Shown here: positions 45,840 to 54,335 of the stretch, in pieces
How the letters are laid out: the number at the start of each line of letters is the position of its first letter
Numbering within the stretch: position 1 is the first letter of the stretch
Assembly (NCBI GenBank): GCA_902826815.1
Contig: CADEGF010000021.1
Coordinates: 1 to 64,000, forward strand
DNA: 64,000 nt
Source: an uncultured Mycobacteriaceae bacterium
GTDB lineage: Bacteria; Actinomycetota; Actinomycetes; Mycobacteriales; Mycobacteriaceae
Reading direction: 5' to 3'
The notes under the pieces: model-generated
Database searches by the model: none
Seen by the model: only the letters and a program-made list of their open reading frames with translations
What the model was told of the DNA's origin: nothing
Translations under genes and position numbers: made by a program

Positions 45840-47303
45840 ATGACCGCACTCAATCCAACATTTGCCAAACTCGGAGTTCGCGACGAAATAGTCCGCGCAC
45901 TGTCCGAAGACGGCAAAGAACATACCTTTGCCATTCAAGAGCTGACCCTGCCGCTGGCGATGGCGGGCGACGACCTCATCGGACAGGCGCGAACCGGCAT
46001 GGGCAAGACCCTCGCCTTCGGTGTGCCCCTGCTGCAAACGATCACCACCGACGCCGAACGCCCACTTGCCGGCGCCCCACGCGCGCTCGTCGTGGTGCCC
46101 ACCCGCGAACTCTGCCTACAGGTCTACGGTGACCTCGCGCTCGCCGCGAAGTACCTCACCGTTGGCGACCGCAAGCTGTCCGTCGTGTCCATCTACGGCG
46201 GCCGCGCCTACGAACCGCAGATCGACGCGCTGCGCGCAGGCGCCGATGTCGTCGTCGGCACTCCGGGTCGCCTGCTCGACCTCGCCCAGCAGGGCCACCT
46301 GCAACTCGGCGGCATCTCCGTGCTGGTGCTCGACGAGGCCGACGAGATGCTCGACCTCGGCTTCCTGCCTGATATCGAGCGCATCCTCCGCCTCACCCCG
46401 GATACCCGGCAGTCGATGCTGTTCTCCGCGACGATGCCGGACCCGATCATCACGCTGGCCCGCAGCTTCATGAACCAGCCGACCCACATCCGCGCCGAGT
46501 CGGCGGCATCGTCGGCCGTGCACACCACCACCGACCAGTTCGCCTACCGCGCCCACGCATTGGACAAGGTCGAGATGGTCAGCCGGTTGCTGCAGGCCCG
46601 CGGCCGCGGCGCCACGATGATCTTCACCCGCACCAAGCGCACCGCGCAGAAGGTGTCCGACGAGCTCGGCGAGCGCGGCTTCAAGGTCGGCGCCGTACAC
46701 GGTGACCTCAACCAGAGCGCCCGCGAGAAGGCTCTCAAGGCATTCCGCACCGGTGAGATCGACGTGCTGGTGGCCACCGACGTGGCCGCCCGCGGTATCG
46801 ACATCGACGACGTCACCCACGTCATCAACTACCAGATTCCCGAGGACGAGCAGGCCTACGTACACCGCATCGGCCGCACCGGTCGCGCCGGTAAGAGCGG
46901 CGTCGCGGTCACCCTGATCGACTGGGATGAACTGGCCCGCTGGGAGATGATCGACAAAGCGCTCGGACTCGGTCATCCGGATCCCGCCGAAACCTATTCC
47001 AGCTCACCGCATTTGTACGAGGAGCTGGACATCCCGATCGACGCGGCGGGCAGGATCGGTCCGGCACGGGCCGCCAAGGCCGCCAAACGTCCTCCGCGCG
47101 ACGCCGCCGAGGCGCCCGCCCGCACTCGCACCAAGTCGCGTCGACGCACCCGCGGCGGTAAGCCGGTGAGCGGTCACCCGACGGCTGACAAGCCCGCCGA
47201 GACATCGGAGAACGGCGACAAACCCGCCGCAGACGGCGAAGGCGCCGCGCGCAAGCGTCGTCGTCGCCGTCCGCGCAAGGCTGCCGCGACCACCGCCAAC
47301 TGA
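45840..47303 (+). CDS. rhlE: DEAD-box RNA helicase RhlE
   Basis: A 487-residue RNA helicase. Motif I is ARTGMGKT (50-57), motif II VLDEADEML, motif III SATMPD, motif VI HRIGRTGRAG. The C-terminal tail after residue 400 is Lys/Arg/Ala-rich (KSRRRTRGGKP, KRRRRRPRKAA) and likely binds RNA. It participates in RNA turnover and ribosome assembly, and homologues are part of the mycobacterial degradosome. A 223-bp region separates it from the divergent ferritin-like gene. Confidence 0.93.
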   Translation: MTALNPTFAKLGVRDEIVRALSEDGKEHTFAIQELTLPLAMAGDDLIGQARTGMGKTLAFGVPLLQTITTDAERPLAGAPRALVVVPTRELCLQVYGDLALAAKYLTVGDRKLSVVSIYGGRAYEPQIDALRAGADVVVGTPGRLLDLAQQGHLQLGGISVLVLDEADEMLDLGFLPDIERILRLTPDTRQSMLFSATMPDPIITLARSFMNQPTHIRAESAASSAVHTTTDQFAYRAHALDKVEMVSRLLQARGRGATMIFTRTKRTAQKVSDELGERGFKVGAVHGDLNQSAREKALKAFRTGEIDVLVATDVAARGIDIDDVTHVINYQIPEDEQAYVHRIGRTGRAGKSGVAVTLIDWDELARWEMIDKALGLGHPDPAETYSSSPHLYEELDIPIDAAGRIGPARAAKAAKRPPRDAAEAPARTRTKSRRRTRGGKPVSGHPTADKPAETSENGDKPAADGEGAARKRRRRRPRKAAATTAN

Positions 47304-47320
47304 CCAGGTCCCACCAGCAG

Positions 47321-48541
47321 ATGGTCAAACCCGAGCGGCGTACCAGGGCCGACCTGATAGCCGCCGCGGCGATCGCCGTTGCGGTCGCCGTCGTCGCCGC
47401 ATTGATCTGGTGGACCAGTGATGCGCGGGCCACCGTCAGCAGGCCCGCGGCATCGCCGGTGAAGACGCTCGCACCCGCCAAGGCCGTTCCGGCGTCGCTG
47501 CGGGAGCTGTGGAACGCACCAAGCCCGAAGACGACGGCGCCGGTGCTGGCCGGCGGAAGCATAGTGACAGGCGACGGCCACGAGGTCGACGGGCGCGACC
47601 CGTCGACGGGGTCTGTGCTGTGGAGCTACGCGCGCGACCTCGACCTGTGCGGCGTCACCTCGGTGTACAGCTACGCGGTCGCGGTCTATCCCGACAGCCG
47701 CGGATGCGGCCAGGTGAGCACCATCGACGGGCAGACCGGTACTCGCGGTCCCAGCCGGACCGCCTACAGCGACCCGCACGTGACGCTGTCCACCGACGGC
47801 ACCACGGTGCTGGCGGCGGGCGACAGCAGGCTCGAACTGTGGCGCTCCGACATGGTCCGGATGATCAGCTACGGCACGCTCGACGCGAAGATCAAACCCG
47901 GTGTGCCAGGCCCGGTGCTGTGCAAGCTGACGTCGGCGGCGGCCAGCACGTCGGCGGTATCGGTGCTCGAGGCCTGCCCGGATCAGCCCGACCTGCGGCT
48001 GACGGTGTTGCAGCCCGCCAAGGAAGAGGACACCCCCGACGTCAAGTACGTACCGCTGCCCGACGTCAAGGAGGACTCCGGCGCCCGGGTCGTCGCAGTG
48101 TCCGAAACCACTACCGCCGTCTACGTTCCGACACCGAGGCCGTCGCTGATGATCATCGACGAGACCGGTTCGACGACGGCCAATCTGCCGCTGCCCAAGC
48201 CCCCGTCGCCCGAGGCGGCCGCAACCCGGCCAGGCGACGTCATCACGTGGTGGACGGGCGACGCGGTGCTCGTGTTCTCCGCCAGCGGCATGCAGTACCG
48301 GTACACCGTCGGTCCGGTCGACGCCCACGTGCCCGTCGGCCCTGCGACAATGATGGCCGGGCGACTGATCATCCCGGTCAGCGACGGCATCGGTGTCTAC
48401 GACCCGACGACCGGCGTCAACGAACGCTTCATCCCGCTGCGGCGCGAGCCTTCCAAGGCGGCCGTGGTGCCCGGCGTGGCCGGTTCGGTCCTGCTGGAGC
48501 AGCGCGGCGGCACCCTCGCGGCGCTGGGCGCGGGCACCTAG
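47321..48541 (+). CDS. membrane-anchored beta-propeller-like protein (Rv3212-like)
   Basis: A 406-residue protein with one N-terminal membrane helix (DLIAAAAIAVAVAVVAALIWW) and a large external domain with repeated PQQ/WD-like strands, such as GHEVDGRDPSTGSVLWSY, VSTIDGQTGTRGPSRT and GIGVYDPTTGVNERF. Four cysteines in its middle part may form disulfides. No enzymatic residues are identifiable. It follows rhlE by 17 bp and is probably co-transcribed; its stop overlaps that of the convergent ParA-like gene. Function unknown. Confidence 0.85.
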   Translation: MVKPERRTRADLIAAAAIAVAVAVVAALIWWTSDARATVSRPAASPVKTLAPAKAVPASLRELWNAPSPKTTAPVLAGGSIVTGDGHEVDGRDPSTGSVLWSYARDLDLCGVTSVYSYAVAVYPDSRGCGQVSTIDGQTGTRGPSRTAYSDPHVTLSTDGTTVLAAGDSRLELWRSDMVRMISYGTLDAKIKPGVPGPVLCKLTSAAASTSAVSVLEACPDQPDLRLTVLQPAKEEDTPDVKYVPLPDVKEDSGARVVAVSETTTAVYVPTPRPSLMIIDETGSTTANLPLPKPPSPEAAATRPGDVITWWTGDAVLVFSASGMQYRYTVGPVDAHVPVGPATMMAGRLIIPVSDGIGVYDPTTGVNERFIPLRREPSKAAVVPGVAGSVLLEQRGGTLAALGAGT

Positions 48542-49341
48542 ACGTCCGGCGCGAACGTCGCCAGCTCTTTGCCCGACTTCCAGTGTTTGAGCAGCGCGCC
48601 CGCCAACTCCCGGTATGCGGCCGCGCCCTTGTTCTTTTTTCCCGCCAGCACCGAGGCGCCCGACGCGGTGGCCTCGGCAAACCGCACGGTGCGCGGTATC
48701 GGCGGCGCCAGCACCGCCAGCTCGTAGCGGTCGGCGACGTCGAGCAGCACGTCGCGGCTGTGGGTGGTGCGTGAGTCGTACAGCGTGGGCAGGGCGCCGA
48801 GAAGGGTCAGATCGGCGTTGGTGATCTGCTGAACGTCGTTGATGGTCCGCAGGAACTGGCCGACCCCGCGATGAGCGAGCGTCTCGCACTGCAGCGGCAC
48901 GATCACGTCGTCGGCGGCGGTCAGCCCATTCAGGGTGAGCACGCCAAGCGACGGCGGGCAGTCGATGATCACCACCTCGAAATCGCCGCTGACCTTCGCA
49001 AGCGCACGTTTGAGCGCGTATTCGCGGCCGGCCCGCATCAATAGCATCGCCTCCGCGCCTGCCAGGTCGATGTTGGCAGGCAGCAGTGCCATTCCCTCAG
49101 CCGTCGACACCACCGCCGCCGACGGCTCGACCTCGCCGAGCAACACCTCGTGGATCGACACCGACAGCTTGTCGGGATCCTGGCCGAGCGAGAACGTCAG
49201 ACAACCCTGCGGGTCGAGGTCGACGAGCAGCACCCGTCGACCCTTCTCCGTCATCGCAGCACCCAACGACGCCACCGTCGTCGTCTTGGCTACCCCACCC
49301 TTTTGATTGGCGACCGCAAGTACTCGCGTCACGCCGTCCAT
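48538..49341 (-). CDS. ParA/MinD-type ATPase (Rv3213c-like)
   Basis: A 267-residue ATPase with a deviant Walker A KGGVAKTT (14-21), Walker A' VLLVDLDPQGCLTFSLG and VVIIDCPPSLGVLTLNG. It resembles Soj/ParA partition proteins but has no adjacent parB or parS, so it is an orphan that may position a protein cargo. The ATG at 49341 is used; a GTG three codons later is possible. It is divergent from gpm2 with 52 bp between them. Confidence 0.9.
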   Translation of the reverse strand: MDGVTRVLAVANQKGGVAKTTTVASLGAAMTEKGRRVLLVDLDPQGCLTFSLGQDPDKLSVSIHEVLLGEVEPSAAVVSTAEGMALLPANIDLAGAEAMLLMRAGREYALKRALAKVSGDFEVVIIDCPPSLGVLTLNGLTAADDVIVPLQCETLAHRGVGQFLRTINDVQQITNADLTLLGALPTLYDSRTTHSRDVLLDVADRYELAVLAPPIPRTVRFAEATASGASVLAGKKNKGAAAYRELAGALLKHWKSGKELATFAPDV

Positions 49342-49393
49342 ACAAGCACGACATCGGCCACGTTGACGCACCGCGTGGGGCAGAATCGGCACG

Positions 49394-50005
49394 GTGAGTG
49401 TCGTGCAGCACCGGCTGCTTCTGCTGCGACACGGCGAGACCGAGTGGTCCCGGAGCGGTAAGCACACCAGCCGCACCGACCTCGACCTCACCGAAACCGG
49501 TCGCGGTCAGGCGAAATCGGCAGGCGAGACGATCGCCCAGCTGAACCTGGACAACCCGTACATCATCTGCAGCCCGCGTAAACGTGCCATCGTGACCGCC
49601 GACCTGGCCGGGCTCCACGTCGATGAGGTGAATCCGCTCATCAGCGAATGGGATTACGGCGACTACGAGGGCGTGACCACCCCGGAGATCCGCGAGTCCG
49701 TACCGAACTGGCTGGTCTGGACCCACGGCTGTCCAGGCGGCGAAACGACCGCCGCGGTATGTGAACGCGCCGACCGGGCGATCGCGCTGGCGTTGGAACA
49801 CATGCAGACTCGCGATGTCGTCTTCGTCGGACACGGGCACTTCTCCCGCGCGGTCATCACCCGCTGGGTCGAGTTGCCCGTATACGAAGGGATCCGGTTC
49901 GCAATGGCCGCCGCGTCCATCGCCATATGCGGGTACGAACACGGCGCGCGCCAGCTCAGCGCACTCGGCTTGACCGGATACCCGAACCCGACCGTGTTCA
50001 CGTGA
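49394..50005 (+). CDS. gpm2: histidine phosphatase superfamily acid phosphatase (Gpm2)
   Basis: A 203-residue phosphatase of the RHG superfamily. The phosphohistidine motif is LLRHGETEW (R12-H13), the second arm includes CSPRKRAIVTA and SEWDYGDYEG, and VVFVGHGHFSR gives the second His. Despite the name, the M. tuberculosis orthologue (Rv3214) is a broad acid phosphatase rather than a phosphoglycerate mutase. It starts at GTG and overlaps entC by GTGA. Confidence 0.92.
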   Translation: MSVVQHRLLLLRHGETEWSRSGKHTSRTDLDLTETGRGQAKSAGETIAQLNLDNPYIICSPRKRAIVTADLAGLHVDEVNPLISEWDYGDYEGVTTPEIRESVPNWLVWTHGCPGGETTAAVCERADRAIALALEHMQTRDVVFVGHGHFSRAVITRWVELPVYEGIRFAMAAASIAICGYEHGARQLSALGLTGYPNPTVFT

Positions 50006-51099
50006 CGCGCGAGCCCGCGTTCGTCCTCGCCACCGCCGGCAGTGCCGTGGTCGCAGAAGGCGTGCACACCGCGTACAAGAGCATCGCGGACGCGCGGACA
50101 TCGCTGACCTCGCACAGCACTCCGATCATCGTGGGCGCCTTGCCTTTTGATATATCCAGGCCGCCCGCGTTGATCCGGCCACAGGACGTGGCGTTCCTCG
50201 ATGCGCTGCCAACGTGGCCGTTGCGGCCGCTGCCCGCGGTGCGCGTCGTCGAGACGCTTCCTGAGCCCGCCGAGCACCGCGCCAGGGTCGCCGCGGCTCT
50301 ACAGCGGTTGCGGAACCCGGCGATCGACCTGCACAAGGTGGTGCTCGCGCGCGCGTTGCGGCTTGCCGCCGACGGCCCGCTCGATGCGCGCACCATCGTC
50401 GACCGCCTCGTCACCGCCGACCCGGCGACGAATGCCTATCTCGCCGACCTGACGGCGGCGGGCGCTGACTATTCGGGGACGGTGCTGATCGGTGCCAGCC
50501 CAGAGCTGCTGGTGGCCCGCCACGGTGAGCGAGTGGTCTGCGCACCGTTCGCGGGCTCGGCGCCGCGATCGCCGGATCCGGACGAGGATCGCGCCAATGG
50601 CGAAGCGCTCGCCGCTTCGACCAAGAACCGCCACGAGCACGAACTGGTCGTCGACGCGATGCGCGAAGCCCTCGATCCGTTGTGTGTCGACCTGCAAATC
50701 CCGTCGAGCCCTCAGCTGAGCCGCACCGCCGCAGTCTGGCACCTGTCCACCCCGATCAGCGGCCATTTGCGCGAAAAGTCAACGACTGCTTTGGATCTCG
50801 CAGTAGCCCTGCATCCGACCCCGGCGGTCGGCGGTTCACCCGCCGGTGCCGCCGCGGGCCTGATCGGCGAACTCGAGGGAGACCGCGGTTTCTACGCGGG
50901 TGCGGTGGGCTGGTGCGATCAGCGCGGCGACGGCCGCTGGGTGGTGGCGATCCGGGGCGCGCAGCTGTCGGCCGACCGCCGCACCGCCCTTGCGCACGCA
51001 GGCGGCGGAATCGTCGCCGAATCCGACCCCGACGACGAAGTCGACGAGACAACAACGAAATTCACCACGATTCTGTCCGCCCTGGAGGCGCAAGCATGA
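50002..51099 (+). CDS. entC: isochorismate synthase
   Basis: A 365-residue chorismate-utilising enzyme. The C-terminal catalytic half contains IDLHKVVLARA, VLIGASPELLV, CAPFAGSAPR, KNRHEHELVVDAMREAL, WHLSTPISG, LHPTPAVGGSP and RGFYAGAVGWCDQRG, all typical of EntC/MenF. It converts chorismate to isochorismate for menaquinone or for salicylate (mycobactin) synthesis; which one is not fixed by sequence, and no IdeR box was seen. The GTG at 50002 overlaps the gpm2 stop, and its own stop overlaps the GNAT start. Confidence 0.93.
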   Translation: MTREPAFVLATAGSAVVAEGVHTAYKSIADARTSLTSHSTPIIVGALPFDISRPPALIRPQDVAFLDALPTWPLRPLPAVRVVETLPEPAEHRARVAAALQRLRNPAIDLHKVVLARALRLAADGPLDARTIVDRLVTADPATNAYLADLTAAGADYSGTVLIGASPELLVARHGERVVCAPFAGSAPRSPDPDEDRANGEALAASTKNRHEHELVVDAMREALDPLCVDLQIPSSPQLSRTAAVWHLSTPISGHLREKSTTALDLAVALHPTPAVGGSPAGAAAGLIGELEGDRGFYAGAVGWCDQRGDGRWVVAIRGAQLSADRRTALAHAGGGIVAESDPDDEVDETTTKFTTILSALEAQA

Positions 51100-51569
51100 T
51101 CATCCGGCGCGCTGTGCCCGGCGACGAGACGGAGCTCACGGCGATGATTCACGAGCTCGCCGAATTCGAGCGGGCCAGCGACGAGTGTACGGTCACCGAA
51201 ACACAGCTGCGCACAGCTCTTTTCGGACAGTCGCCGACGGTGCGGGCCCATATCGCCGAGATCGATGGTGAGGCGGCGGGGGGCGCGCTGTGGTTCCGCA
51301 GCTTCTCGACGTGGGACGGCGTCGCGGGCGTCTATCTGGAAGACCTGTTCGTCCGTCCGCAGTTCCGCCGACACGGGCTGGCAAGGGCGCTGCTGGCCAC
51401 CCTGGCACGCGAATGCGTCGACAACGGCTACACCAGGCTGTCCTGGGCGGTGCTGGACTGGAACGTGAACGCGATCGCGCTCTACGACGCCGTCGGCGGC
51501 CGCCGGCAGAGCGACTGGATCACCTACCGGGTGTCGGGGTCGGAATTGTCCGCGCTCGCGGAGTCCTGA
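51096..51569 (+). CDS. GNAT-family N-acetyltransferase (Rv3216-like)
   Basis: A 157-residue acetyltransferase. The acetyl-CoA motif reads VYLEDLFVRPQFRRHGLARA (Q/RxxGxG/A) and the C-terminal WAVLDWNVNAIALYDAVGG is typical of the spermidine/thialysine-type GNAT proteins. The ATG at 51096 overlaps the entC stop (ATGA). The last 46 bp overlap the convergent membrane-protein gene. The substrate is unknown. Confidence 0.9.
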   Translation: MIIRRAVPGDETELTAMIHELAEFERASDECTVTETQLRTALFGQSPTVRAHIAEIDGEAAGGALWFRSFSTWDGVAGVYLEDLFVRPQFRRHGLARALLATLARECVDNGYTRLSWAVLDWNVNAIALYDAVGGRRQSDWITYRVSGSELSALAES

Positions 51570-51997
51570 GCGCCCAACCACTGCACGGCCGACGGGCTGA
51601 ACAACAACACCAGCGTGACGAGCGCGAAGATGCCGACACCGATGCCGTAGAGCCACTGCTGGGAACCGACGGCGATGTACCAAGACACCGGCAACAGCAG
51701 CAGCTGCGCGAACACCGCGACGCCACGCCCCCACCGACGGCCCGTCCACAGCGCCCAGCCCGCAGCCAGCACGGCGCCGCCGATGATCGCGAACCAGGCT
51801 GCGGTGCCGAATTTGTTCATGCCTGCCTCGTCGCCGCCCCCGAGGGCGCTGATGACGTAGACGACCGCCGCCAGCACGCCCACAGCCCCTTCGACTGCCA
51901 CCAGCACGGCCGCCTGCCGAACCGTCGCCGGCGACGGGACTGTCACGGTCTGCGCTCCCGTCGGCGGCGATCTGTCACGTCCGTACGGTACCGCCAT
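51524..51997 (-). CDS. four-helix integral membrane protein (Rv3217c-like)
   Basis: A 157-residue membrane protein with four hydrophobic helices (AVLVAVEGAVGVLAAVVYVI, FAIIGGAVLAAGWALW, VAVFAQLLLLPVSWYIAV, IGVGIFALVTLVLLF). No known motif is present. It occupies the position of Rv3217c in M. tuberculosis. Its C-terminal 15 codons overlap the GNAT gene on the other strand, which is unusual but in keeping with the local packing. Function unknown. Confidence 0.8.
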   Translation of the reverse strand: MAVPYGRDRSPPTGAQTVTVPSPATVRQAAVLVAVEGAVGVLAAVVYVISALGGGDEAGMNKFGTAAWFAIIGGAVLAAGWALWTGRRWGRGVAVFAQLLLLPVSWYIAVGSQQWLYGIGVGIFALVTLVLLFSPSAVQWLGAQDSASADNSDPDTR

Positions 51998-52034
51998 CTG
52001 TGACTTCGCTGACGGTTGGAGCCGTCAGCTTCTT

Positions 52035-52916
52035 TTACGCGGTTTGCGCGTGTAGGGCCAGTCCAGCCCTGAGGATGTTGCGTGCGGCGTGTTCGTCGGC
52101 GGCCGCGGGGTGACCGCAGCGTTGACAGACGAATTGGGCTTGGGTGACGCGATTCTCACGTGCCGCATGCCCACATGACTAGCAGCGGTCGGAGGTGTGG
52201 CGGGGGTCGACCTCAATCCAGACCCGCCCAGCGTCTTCCGCTTTGGCGCGCAGTATCGAGACGAATTGGCCCCAGCCAGCGTCACTGATGCTTCTGTTGA
52301 GCCCGGCCTTGGCCCGGGCACCATTGGGTAGGAACTTTCCGGGATTGTCGGGATCCCGTTTGGGCTTGGGCCGGCGCAACATATTCGCGATCTTGAGGTC
52401 CTCCACCACGATCAGGTCATACCGAGCCGCAAGCTCACTGGCTTGTTTGTGGTGAAAGTCCTTGCGCTGGTTGCTGATCTTTCGGTGCCGACCGCCGACA
52501 GTCTCGCGTTTATGGCGTCGGTTATTGGATCCGCGCTTGGCCCTGGCCAGTCGTTGTTGAGCGGCCGCCAACCGTGCCGCGGCCAGAACCAGCATCCAGC
52601 GGCGGCCTTGACGCTTGATCTGGATCGACTTGACCCGACCTTCGACCTTACGGTGCACGCTGACTTTCACAGTTCCGATGCCCTGCAGGTACACCCGGTT
52701 CTGGTCGGGCTGCCAGCGCGCCCCGTCCCCATCCTTGGGCCACTCCACCGAGTCGAACCGTGCCGCCCCTCTAAACCTGGGGTAGCCGGCCTTCTGCCCG
52801 ATCTTGACCCGGCGGAAGAACCCAGTGAACGCCTCGTTCAACCGCCGCAACGTGGCCTGCTGGCTGGAGAACGACCACACCGCCTGATCAGAGCGGACTG
52901 ACCTGATTTCGGTCAC
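52035..52916 (-). pseudogene. tnpB: decayed IS200/IS605-type tnpB
   Basis: A remnant of a TnpB-type RNA-guided nuclease. Recognisable parts are FRRVKIGQKAGYPRFRG, VKSIQIKRQGRRWMLVL, RLAAAQQRLARAKRGSNN, YDLIVVEDLKIANM (RuvC-II Glu) and DPRHTSDRC. Three lesions are visible. The N-terminal 60-70 residues are missing. WMLVL joins directly to AAARLAAAQQ, so the RuvC-I segment with the first catalytic Asp (about 45 residues in relatives) is deleted in frame. A TAG (52179-52181) interrupts the zinc ribbon; the frame then continues SCGHAARENR ... CQRCGHP ... NILRAG to TAA at 52035. No tnpA, target duplications or clear element ends were found. Confidence 0.88.
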
Positions 52917-52982
52917 CAGCGCCGATTCCCCCGACAGCTAAAACCGCCGGTCCCCTCGGGGCGCACTGACTATGGTGGATCG

Positions 52983-53651
52983 ATGAGCCACACGCTGATC
53001 TGCGGTGACGTCGCAGAAGCCGTCGCCGGAATCAGCGACGGGGCAACGGTTCTCGTCGGCGGGTTCGGTATGGCAGGAATGCCGACCCACCTGATCGAGG
53101 CACTCATCACCCAGGGCGCGGCCGATTTGACCATCGTCAGCAACAACGCGGGCAACGGCGACACCGGCCTTGCCGCCCTGCTCGCGGCGGGACGCGTGCG
53201 CAAGGTCGTCTGCTCGTTCCCGCGCCAGCCCGATTCCCATGTCTTCGACGGCCTTTACCGCGCAGGCAAGGTCGCGCTCGAGGTCGTGCCGCAGGGAAAC
53301 CTGGCCGAACGCATGCGGGCGGCGGGTGCGGGTATCGGTGCGTTCTTCTGCCCGACCGGTGTCGGCACACCGCTGGCCGATGGCAAGGAGGTACGGACGA
53401 TCGACGGCAGGGACTACGTGCTGGAGTATCCGATCCGCGGCGATGTGGCTCTGATCGGAGCACATACCGCCGACCGGGCCGGAAATCTGGTGTACCGCAA
53501 GACCGCTCGGAACTTCGGACCAGTGATGGCGACGGCCGCAACGCTGACGATCGCTGAGGTCCGCCACGTCGTCGAAATCGGCGATATCGATCCGGAAACC
53601 GTTGTCACACCAGGTATCTACGTCGACCGCATCGTCGAGGTTGGCGCGTGA
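52983..53651 (+). CDS. 3-oxoacid CoA-transferase subunit A
   Basis: A 222-residue family I CoA-transferase alpha subunit. GATVLVGGFGMAGMPTHLIE and SNNAGNGDTGLAALLAAGRV are diagnostic, and ARNFGPVMATAA and VVTPGIYVDRIV follow. With subunit B it transfers CoA from succinyl-CoA (or acetyl-CoA) to a 3-oxoacid such as acetoacetate or 3-oxoadipate. The two subunits overlap by GTGA. No pca genes are nearby, so the substrate is open. I do not recall these genes at this place in M. tuberculosis. Confidence 0.92.
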   Translation: MSHTLICGDVAEAVAGISDGATVLVGGFGMAGMPTHLIEALITQGAADLTIVSNNAGNGDTGLAALLAAGRVRKVVCSFPRQPDSHVFDGLYRAGKVALEVVPQGNLAERMRAAGAGIGAFFCPTGVGTPLADGKEVRTIDGRDYVLEYPIRGDVALIGAHTADRAGNLVYRKTARNFGPVMATAATLTIAEVRHVVEIGDIDPETVVTPGIYVDRIVEVGA

Positions 53652-54298
53652 CGGTCGAGCACCTCGAACGCGGACAGCTCGACAGAAACGAGTTGGCCGC
53701 CGTCATCGCGCACGACATTCCGGCGGGCTCGTACGTCAACCTCGGTATCGGCCAGCCCACCCTGGTCGCCGATCACCTGGCACCGGAGGCGGGTGTGGTG
53801 CTGCACACCGAGAACGGCATGCTCGGCATGGGAGGCGCGGCAGCCGGCGCGGACGTCGACCCGGATCTGATCAACGCGGGCAAGATACCGGTCACCGAAC
53901 CGCCTGGGGCCTCGTACTTTCATCACGCCGACTCGTTCGCGATGATGCGCGGCGGCCACCTCGACGTGTGCGTGCTCGGCGCGTTCCAGGTCAGCAGAAA
54001 CGGCGACCTGGCGAACTGGCATACCGGCGCACCTGATGCGATCCCCGCCGTCGGCGGTGCGATGGATCTGGCGATCGGCGCCAAGAGCGTCTTCGTGATG
54101 ATGAATCTGTTCGCCAAGGACGGCATCGCCAAGATCGTGCCGACCTGCACCTATCCGCTGACCGGGCTGCGTTGCGTGCGCCGCGTCTACACCGAGTACG
54201 CCGTCTTCGACATCGACTCCGATGCCGTGCGGGTCCGGGACACCTACGGCATCTCGGTCAACGATCTGCGCGCGCGGATGAACATCGCGCTGAGCTGA
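53648..54298 (+). CDS. 3-oxoacid CoA-transferase subunit B
   Basis: A 216-residue beta subunit. It carries YVNLGIGQPTLVADHL and the catalytic Glu motif HTENGMLGMGG, plus FHHADSFAMMRGGHLDVCVL and KIVPTCTYPLTGLRCV. The GTG overlaps the subunit A stop (GTGA). The pair resembles PcaIJ and ScoAB about equally by eye. Confidence 0.92.
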   Translation: MTVEHLERGQLDRNELAAVIAHDIPAGSYVNLGIGQPTLVADHLAPEAGVVLHTENGMLGMGGAAAGADVDPDLINAGKIPVTEPPGASYFHHADSFAMMRGGHLDVCVLGAFQVSRNGDLANWHTGAPDAIPAVGGAMDLAIGAKSVFVMMNLFAKDGIAKIVPTCTYPLTGLRCVRRVYTEYAVFDIDSDAVRVRDTYGISVNDLRARMNIALS

Positions 54299-54335
54299 AC
54301 CGGCAGAACGTCTCGCCCCGATAGGCTCTCTGCTC

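Noticed and set aside
45688-45843. A 51-codon GTG frame overlapping the rhlE start (ATGA) as a leader peptide
   Set aside because: It has no convincing ribosome site, no conserved-looking sequence and sits in the divergent promoter region; chance is as likely.
52179-52916. The tnpB remnant as a functional TnpB-derived guide-RNA repressor (TldR-like)
   Set aside because: The RuvC-I loss fits, but the missing N-terminal DNA/RNA-binding part and the stop in the zinc ribbon favour decay; nothing adjacent looks like a guide RNA.
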